From the NCBI GenBank assembly GCA_005881495.1, contig VBHI01000337.1, positions 1-11,049 of the forward strand: a stretch of DNA of 11,049 nt. The letters are read 5' to 3'. Below, in pieces: positions 6,594 through 11,049 of the stretch; position 1 is the first letter of the stretch; the number at the start of each line of letters is the position of its first letter. The notes under the pieces are model-generated. The model was not told the DNA's origin and ran no database searches. It was given only the letters and a program-made list of their open reading frames with translations. The stretch comes from Chloroflexota bacterium. Its GTDB lineage: Bacteria; Chloroflexota; Ktedonobacteria; Ktedonobacterales; Ktedonobacteraceae. The position numbers and the translations under genes were made by a program.

Positions 6594-8567
6594 TCAATCT
6601 ACTTCTTTCAGTTGCACCAGGAGAGTATCCGCGGCTACCGTCTCACCCGATGCAAAATAAATCGCTTCGACCACACCATCCGCCGCGGTACGGATGGTAT
6701 GCTCCATCTTCATCGCCTCAAGTTTCAGCAGCGCATCTCCTTTATTCACGCGCTGGCCAACTTCAACCAGTATCGCCAGGACCATACCAGGCATTGGTGC
6801 CCGCAACGACCCACCGGCATCCGCAGGCGCTTTCGGCTCTGGCAACAGTTCCAATGTGCGCAATTGGACAACTCCATTTCGTGTCTGAACCCACCAGTTG
6901 CTTCCCGCGCAGGCAAGCATAACTCGTTGTCGATACCCATCCACGGTGACGACCATTTCGTGAGCAGCCTGCTCATGAAGCTCAACCATGACCTTGATCT
7001 CTGTTTCTAGAACTGTGGTAATGGTATAGGTTGCAGTGTGACGGATTGGTGCCAAATACACTTCAACTGGATGATCATCTGGAACGACCGTGTAACGATA
7101 GAGCTGCGGTCGATTAGGGTTGTTACGCCAGTAGCCGCGATTCGTCTCGAGCTGCGCATGCTCTTGCCACTGCGCCAGTGTCACGGCAATCAGTGCCAAC
7201 GGTACATCACCGGGCGGCTCAGTCCAATGAGGAAAGTATTCCGCGAGAAATTCGGTACTGAGTTCGCCCGCCTGGTACGACGGATGATTGAGGATGGCCC
7301 GCAAAAAGGAAATATTATTCGTGAGGCCGAGCAGGGTAGTCGACTCCAATGCTCTCGTCAGCCGGCGACTGGCTGTAGCACGGTCCGGGCCGTGCGCTAT
7401 GATCTTCGCTAACATAGGATCATAAAAAATTGACACCTGGTCTCCACTCTGGATGCCACTCTCTACCCGAATCCCTTCACCCTCAGGTTCACACCAGTGC
7501 ACAATTTCACCTGTCACCGGCAAAAAATCATTGGCCGGATTCTCAGCATAGAGACGAGCTTCGATTGCATAACCACTCATCCGCACCTCTTCCTGGCATA
7601 ATGGCAGGGCCTGCCCTTCGGCAATCAGCATTTGCCACTCTACCAGGTCCAGCCCGGTCACGCTTTCAGTCACAGGATGCTCTACCTGCAGACGCGTATT
7701 GATTTCCAGAAAATAGAACCGTCCATCGCGATCCAGCAAAAACTCAACCGTACCGGCATTGCTGTAATTGACGGCGCGCCCGGCAGCTACGGCTGCCTCG
7801 CCCATGAAGATACGCAATTCTGGCGATAGAGCCAGGGACGGTGTCTCTTCTATCACTTTCTGATGCCGCCGCTGGCTTGAGCACTCCCTTTCACCCAGGT
7901 GGATCAGGTTTCCATGCTGATCGCCGAAAATCTGGAATTCGATATGGCGTGGAGCTAGCAACGCCCGCTCCAAAATCAATTCGTCCGAACCAAAGGCCTG
8001 TCTGGCCTCTCTGCGTGCCGCAGCACAGGCGTCATCCAGGTCAGCTGGGCGCTGCACTAGCCGCATCCCCTTGCCGCCTCCACCTGCCGCCGCCTTGACC
8101 ATCAGCGGCCAGCCTATGCGCTCAGCCTCTTGCCGCAAAGTATCCTGCGCTTGATCGTCTCCGCCATAGCCGGGCAGAACTGGCACGCCAAATCGCTCTA
8201 CCAGTGCTCTCGCTGCGTGCTTATTGCCCATTGCCGCAATGGCAGCCGGCGTCGGACCAATGAAGATAAGACCAGCATCTGCACAAGCCTGGGCAAAGTC
8301 ACTATTTTCGGCCAGAAAGCCCAGGCCAGGGTGAATAGCATCTGCTCCTGTCCGCCTGGCAGCATTGATAATTGCCTCCGTCACCAGGTATGATTCGCTG
8401 GATGGAGACGGACCAACATGGATAGCCTCATCAGCCATCCGCACGTGCAGCGCGGATGCATCGACATCAGAGTATATTGCAATGATGCGCATTCCTAGCC
8501 GCCGGCAGGTGCGGATAATACGGCAGGCAATTTCGCCGCGATTAGCGATGAGGACAGTCTCTATCAT
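6594..8567 (-). CDS. Acyl-CoA carboxylase alpha subunit (biotin carboxylase + biotin carrier)
   Basis: This 657-aa subunit carboxylates its own biotin from bicarbonate and ATP, and carries the carboxybiotin to the beta subunit. An N-terminal biotin carboxylase domain (about 1-445) shows [15 protein letters not shown], the ATP-grasp loop [10 protein letters not shown] (161-170), [14 protein letters not shown] (228-241), and the catalytic [14 protein letters not shown] (288-301). A linker (about 450-580) leads to a biotinyl domain with EAMKMEH (617-623), in which Lys620 is the biotinylation site. Layout and length match methylcrotonyl-, geranyl- and related acyl-CoA carboxylase alpha subunits; methylcrotonyl-CoA (leucine breakdown) is the likeliest substrate given the beta subunit, but this is not proven. 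The ATG at 8567 is chosen because AAGGGGG lies 9 nt upstream and the family begins [16 protein letters not shown] at 8600, overlapping the beta stop, would add 11 atypical residues. Confidence 0.95.
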   Translation of the reverse strand: MIETVLIANRGEIACRIIRTCRRLGMRIIAIYSDVDASALHVRMADEAIHVGPSPSSESYLVTEAIINAARRTGADAIHPGLGFLAENSDFAQACADAGLIFIGPTPAAIAAMGNKHAARALVERFGVPVLPGYGGDDQAQDTLRQEAERIGWPLMVKAAAGGGGKGMRLVQRPADLDDACAAARREARQAFGSDELILERALLAPRHIEFQIFGDQHGNLIHLGERECSSQRRHQKVIEETPSLALSPELRIFMGEAAVAAGRAVNYSNAGTVEFLLDRDGRFYFLEINTRLQVEHPVTESVTGLDLVEWQMLIAEGQALPLCQEEVRMSGYAIEARLYAENPANDFLPVTGEIVHWCEPEGEGIRVESGIQSGDQVSIFYDPMLAKIIAHGPDRATASRRLTRALESTTLLGLTNNISFLRAILNHPSYQAGELSTEFLAEYFPHWTEPPGDVPLALIAVTLAQWQEHAQLETNRGYWRNNPNRPQLYRYTVVPDDHPVEVYLAPIRHTATYTITTVLETEIKVMVELHEQAAHEMVVTVDGYRQRVMLACAGSNWWVQTRNGVVQLRTLELLPEPKAPADAGGSLRAPMPGMVLAILVEVGQRVNKGDALLKLEAMKMEHTIRTAADGVVEAIYFASGETVAADTLLVQLKEVD

Positions 8568-8596
8568 GCGTTCTTTCCCCCTTGAGCATCTCCAAA

Positions 8597-10207
8597 TCAC
8601 ATGCGAAATACGCCATATTTGGGGGGACCGGCCGAGACAAAATCAACGTTGTGGGCAACGGACAAGCCAATACTGAGTACACGTCGAGTGTCGCGCGGGT
8701 CGATAATCCCATCATCCCAGAGGCGCGCGGTAGCGTAATACGGTGAGGATTCCTGGTCAAATTTCTGCCGCGTCATCTGCTGCATCAATTCAATCTGTCG
8801 CATATTCGGTTCGATCCCCCTGGACTTTGCCTGCTCTACCTGAACAATTGCCAGGACACCTGACGCCTGCTCCCCACCCATGACCGCTACCCTGCTGTTG
8901 GGCCACGTCCACAGAAAACGGGGATCATACGCTCGACCACACATGCCGTAGTTTCCTGCCCCCTAAGAGCCTCCGACAATAACAGTAAACTGCGGCACAG
9001 TGGAGGTTGAGACGGCATTGACCATCTTAGACCCGTGTTTCACTATACCCTCGCGTTCGTACCTGGTGCCCACCATGAAACCGGTGATATTTTGCAGGTA
9101 AAGAAGAGGTGTGCGGGATTGATTGCAGAGTTGAATGAATTGCGTCGCTTTCATCGCACACTCTGAAAAAAGTATACCATTGTTCCCCAAGATGCCAACA
9201 GGGTAGCCATTGATATGAGCATGCCCGGTGATAAGGGTAGGGCCATAATCGCGCTTAAACTCCAGAAACTCAGAGCCATCGACTATACGGGCTATCACCT
9301 CGCGCATATCGAAAGGAATGCGCGGATCAGCGGGAATCATGCCCAACAATTCTTCCGTGTCATAGTAGGGCTCCATGGGGCTGCGCCTGCGTGATGCAAG
9401 AGCCTTCTGCGTATTCAGCTGAGCAACAATCTGGCGACCAATGCGTAGCGCGTCCCGATCATCCTCCGCAGTATAGTCGCTGACCCCAGAGACGTGTGCG
9501 TGCATCTCTGCGCCACCCAGCGTTTCGTCGTCTATATCCTCGCCCGTCGCCATCTTGACCAACGGTGGTCCACCCAGAAAGACCTTGGCCTGGTTACGCA
9601 CCATCACCACGTAGTCGCTCATGCCAGGGATATACGCCCCGCCAGCCGTTGATGAACCAAAAACTAACGCAATCTGAGGAATACCCTGAGCCGACATCCG
9701 TGCCTGGTTAGCAAATACTTTGCCTCCCACATCGGCGAAGATTTCCGCAGCGTAAAGCAGGTTGGCGCCAGCTGATTCAACCATAGTTATACAAGGAAGC
9801 CGATTCTCCTCGGCAATATGCTGCGCCCGCAATGATTTATCCAGGGTGATTGGATAAACAGCGCCACCTTTAATAGTTGCATCATTGACGAAGATCATGC
9901 ACTCGACACCACTCACTACGCCTATTCCGGTAATCTGCGATGCGCCAGGACATTCGTCATTGTACATTCCATAGGCCGCCAGTGGTGAAAGTTCCATGAA
10001 GGGTGTACCTGGATCAAGCAGCAGTTCGAGCCGTTCCCGTGGCAGTAATTTCCCTCGTGAACGGAATCTCTGGATGCTCCGCTCACCTCCCCCTCTTCGG
10101 GCCTGCGCCTGTCGCTCTTCAAGCTCCGTGACCAGCTGCAGCATCCAATCGCGATTACTAGCAAATTCTGTGCTCTGGGCATTAAGTCTGGTTTCTAAGA
10201 TGAACAC
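8597..10207 (-). pseudogene. Acyl-CoA carboxylase beta subunit (MCCB-like), interrupted by an in-frame amber codon
   Basis: This is the carboxyltransferase that moves CO2 from biotin to an acyl-CoA, probably 3-methylcrotonyl-CoA. Read through, it is 536 codons long, the normal family length. Seen: GKLLPRERLELLLDPGTPF near the N-terminus, MSAQGIPQIALVFGSSTAGGAY in the N-lobe, GGPPLVKMATGE, then IVGGS, TAG, GAGNYGMCGRAYDPRF in the C-lobe, and a normal C-terminus ending YGVFRM. The TAG (8965-8963) is codon 415, where relatives have Tyr or Phe, so one base change from TAT or TAC explains it. No other stop or frameshift exists. Without the last 121 residues the enzyme lacks part of its active site. 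An ATG at 8944 with AGGA upstream could restart a 115-aa fragment. The start is GTG at 10207, with AGGAGA (10223-10218) upstream. The alpha gene begins 29 nt after this gene's stop. Confidence 0.93.
8963..8965 (-). other. In-frame TAG codon in the carboxyltransferase active-site motif
   Basis: On the minus strand the reading is GGC TCT TAG GGG GCA GGA AAC TAC GGC ATG. The codons on both sides encode the conserved GGS and GAGNYGM of MCCB-type carboxyltransferases. The residue replaced is aromatic in relatives, so TAT or TAC to TAG is the simplest origin. nth ends at a TAG in the expected place, so general amber reassignment is unlikely. Confidence 0.95.
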
Positions 10208-10269
10208 GATTTACACTTCTCCTAGACTGTAGCGGATGAGCTATCCACCCTGTAATTGGGACAGCCCAA

Positions 10270-10298
10270 CTATTACACAATCCTACAGTGAAAGTCAA
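10270..10298 (-). promoter_or_regulatory. Candidate promoter of the carboxylase operon
   Basis: On the minus strand: TTGACT (10298-10293), 17 bp, then TAATAG (10275-10270). The -35 is good, the -10 weak (three of six). The start site would be near 10263, about 56 nt before the GTG start of the beta subunit. The spacer contains CACTGTA, also found in the opposing promoter. Confidence 0.4.
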
Positions 10299-10355
10299 GA
10301 TAGTTTGAATACCTCATCTCATTTCTTGAAGATAAACAGCTCGCTGATCATACCC

Positions 10356-10384
10356 TTGACTTTTCTTCATCTCCACTGTATATT
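10356..10384 (+). promoter_or_regulatory. Promoter of the TetR-family regulator
   Basis: TTGACT (10356-10361), exactly 17 bp, then TATATT (10379-10384): five of six matches in each box. CACTGTA (10374-10380) overlaps the spacer and the -10, a good place for a repressor to act. The start would be near 10391, about 60 nt before the TTG start codon. Confidence 0.65.
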
Positions 10385-10400
10385 TCAAATAGATAGTTAT

Positions 10401-10426
10401 ATGACTAAATCGTCTTATATGGTCAT
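10401..10426. promoter_or_regulatory. Imperfect palindrome in the TetR leader, possible operator
   Basis: ATGAC (10401-10405) and GTCAT (10422-10426) form the ends of a 26-bp dyad in which 8 of 13 position pairs match. It lies just after the predicted transcription start, where an autoregulatory TetR operator could sit. The symmetry is weak. Confidence 0.25.
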
Positions 10427-10453
10427 TTACCTGATTGCAAAGGGGAAAGACAT

Positions 10454-11049
10454 TTGGCACATCTGAGTCAAGGAGCGAGTTCTCGACAGCAGGAAGTATC
10501 CAGGCGACGGGAGCGGGCACAGCGCATTCTGGATGCTGCCGCAGCATTGATCCTGCGCTGGGGCTACAACAAGACCACCCTCGACGATGTCTCCAGGCAG
10601 GCGGGAGTGGCGAAAGGCACGATTTACCTGCACTGGAAAACGCGTGAAGAGCTGTTCGCAGCACTCATCAAACGTGAAAAGGTGGAGCTGGCAGAGGATA
10701 TCAAGCAGCGCATCCTAGTTGATCCCGAGGGTGCAACGCTGCGAGGGATACTCAAGCACTCAGCGCTGGCTCTGATGAAACGCCCGTTGATGAAGGCGGT
10801 CCTCTTGCGCGATCTGGAGGTGCTAGGGAAGTTGGCACACCGCGAGCAGAGCAGTGCTGCCTACGCGGAGAGGCTGACGGGCTTCAACACCTACCTCGAA
10901 TTGCTGCGCGAACAGGACCTGGTGCGTACTGACCTCAGCCTGCGAGCGCAAGTATATATGTTGAGCGCCATTTTTACCGGATTTTTCCTCGTTGCGCCAT
11001 TGGTGCCGGACGAGTTCACGCCTTCTGACGAGGAGCTGGCAGAGTTGAT
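10454..11049 (+). CDS. TetR/AcrR-family transcriptional regulator (3' end outside window)
   Basis: The visible 198 codons encode a TetR-type repressor that runs off the window end. RERAQRILDAAAALILRWG (residues 19-37) is helix 1 of the DNA-binding domain. The helix-turn-helix spans about residues 41-61 (TTLDDVSRQAGVAKGTIYLHW), followed by KTREELFAALIKRE. The remainder is the variable ligand-binding and dimerisation domain, so the ligand cannot be read from sequence. No ATG or GTG occurs in frame upstream after the stop at 10406. A TTG at 10454 is the likely start because AGGGGA (10441-10446) lies 7 nt before it and a strong promoter stands upstream. It is divergent from the carboxylase operon, an arrangement typical of a repressor controlling its neighbour; acyl-CoA or a related intermediate would be a natural inducer, by inference. 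Confidence 0.88.
   Translation, partial: MAHLSQGASSRQQEVSRRRERAQRILDAAAALILRWGYNKTTLDDVSRQAGVAKGTIYLHWKTREELFAALIKREKVELAEDIKQRILVDPEGATLRGILKHSALALMKRPLMKAVLLRDLEVLGKLAHREQSSAAYAERLTGFNTYLELLREQDLVRTDLSLRAQVYMLSAIFTGFFLVAPLVPDEFTPSDEELAEL

Larger units (their letters stand above)
10208..10453. other. Divergent regulatory region between carboxylase operon and TetR gene
   Basis: This 246-bp region has no gene. It contains a candidate promoter for each direction. The hexamer ACTGTA or its complement occurs at 10226-10231, 10284-10289 and 10375-10380. Two of these copies extend to a 7-bp inverted pair, TACAGTG (10284-10290) and CACTGTA (10374-10380), placed alike in the two promoters, and CTGT/ACAG arms lie at 10251-10264. 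It is the best candidate for a shared operator in the window. Confidence 0.5.

Noticed and set aside
6425..6922. 165-codon plus-strand frame opposite the acyltransferase/alpha-subunit junction
   Set aside because: Both minus-strand genes are clearly real; this frame is their antisense shadow.
8597..8944. Separate 115-aa gene downstream of the beta subunit
   Set aside because: It is the in-frame C-terminal part of the beta subunit beyond the amber codon, matching the family's normal C-terminus.
8963..8965. Genome-wide reassignment of TAG to an amino acid
   Set aside because: The nth gene ends at TAG exactly where endonuclease III should end, so TAG acts as a normal stop.
1..11049. CRISPR arrays, tRNA or rRNA genes
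   Set aside because: No regularly spaced repeats and no recognisable structural RNA sequences were seen on either strand.

Overview
The window looks like chromosomal DNA from a free-living bacterium with a Tn3-family transposase gene at its left end. Protein style (acyl-CoA carboxylase pair, YegS-type lipid kinase, endonuclease III with a complete Fe-S cluster) and mid-range base composition would suit Chloroflexota, perhaps the Ktedonobacteria class. That placement is an impression from the protein sequences, not a database result.

Left region (1-3675): about 600 bp of apparently non-coding DNA precedes a complete, intact Tn3-family transposase gene (599-3601, 1000 aa, DDE residues present). 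The upstream DNA holds a 35-bp near-palindrome (357-391), an inverted 15-bp copy of one of its arms (308-322) and a hairpin just before the transposase ribosome-binding site. The repeat cluster resembles the resolution or control sites of Tn3-family elements, but no recombinase gene and no terminal inverted repeats can be seen. A 50-nt hairpin lies just after the transposase gene.

Middle region (3676-4923): a promoter-preceded 90-aa orphan gene (3821-4093), then endonuclease III (nth, 4205-4885) with its own extended -10 promoter.

Right region (4924-10207, minus strand): reading with transcription, acyl-CoA carboxylase beta subunit (10207-8597), biotin carboxylase/biotin carrier alpha subunit (8567-6594), a left-handed beta-helix acyltransferase (6589-5990) and a diacylglycerol-kinase-like lipid kinase (5844-4924). 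The first three are packed within 4-29 bp of one another and look like one operon; the lipid kinase has its own candidate promoter. The beta subunit carries one in-frame amber codon inside the conserved GGS-(Y/F)-GAGNYGM active-site motif, with everything downstream intact. It is a fresh nonsense mutation, a sequence error, or a readthrough site.

A TetR-family regulator (10454 to beyond 11049, TTG start) is transcribed away from the carboxylase operon. The 246-bp divergent intergenic region has one candidate sigma-70 promoter per direction, both with the same short CACTGTA motif, so the regulator plausibly controls the carboxylase operon and itself.
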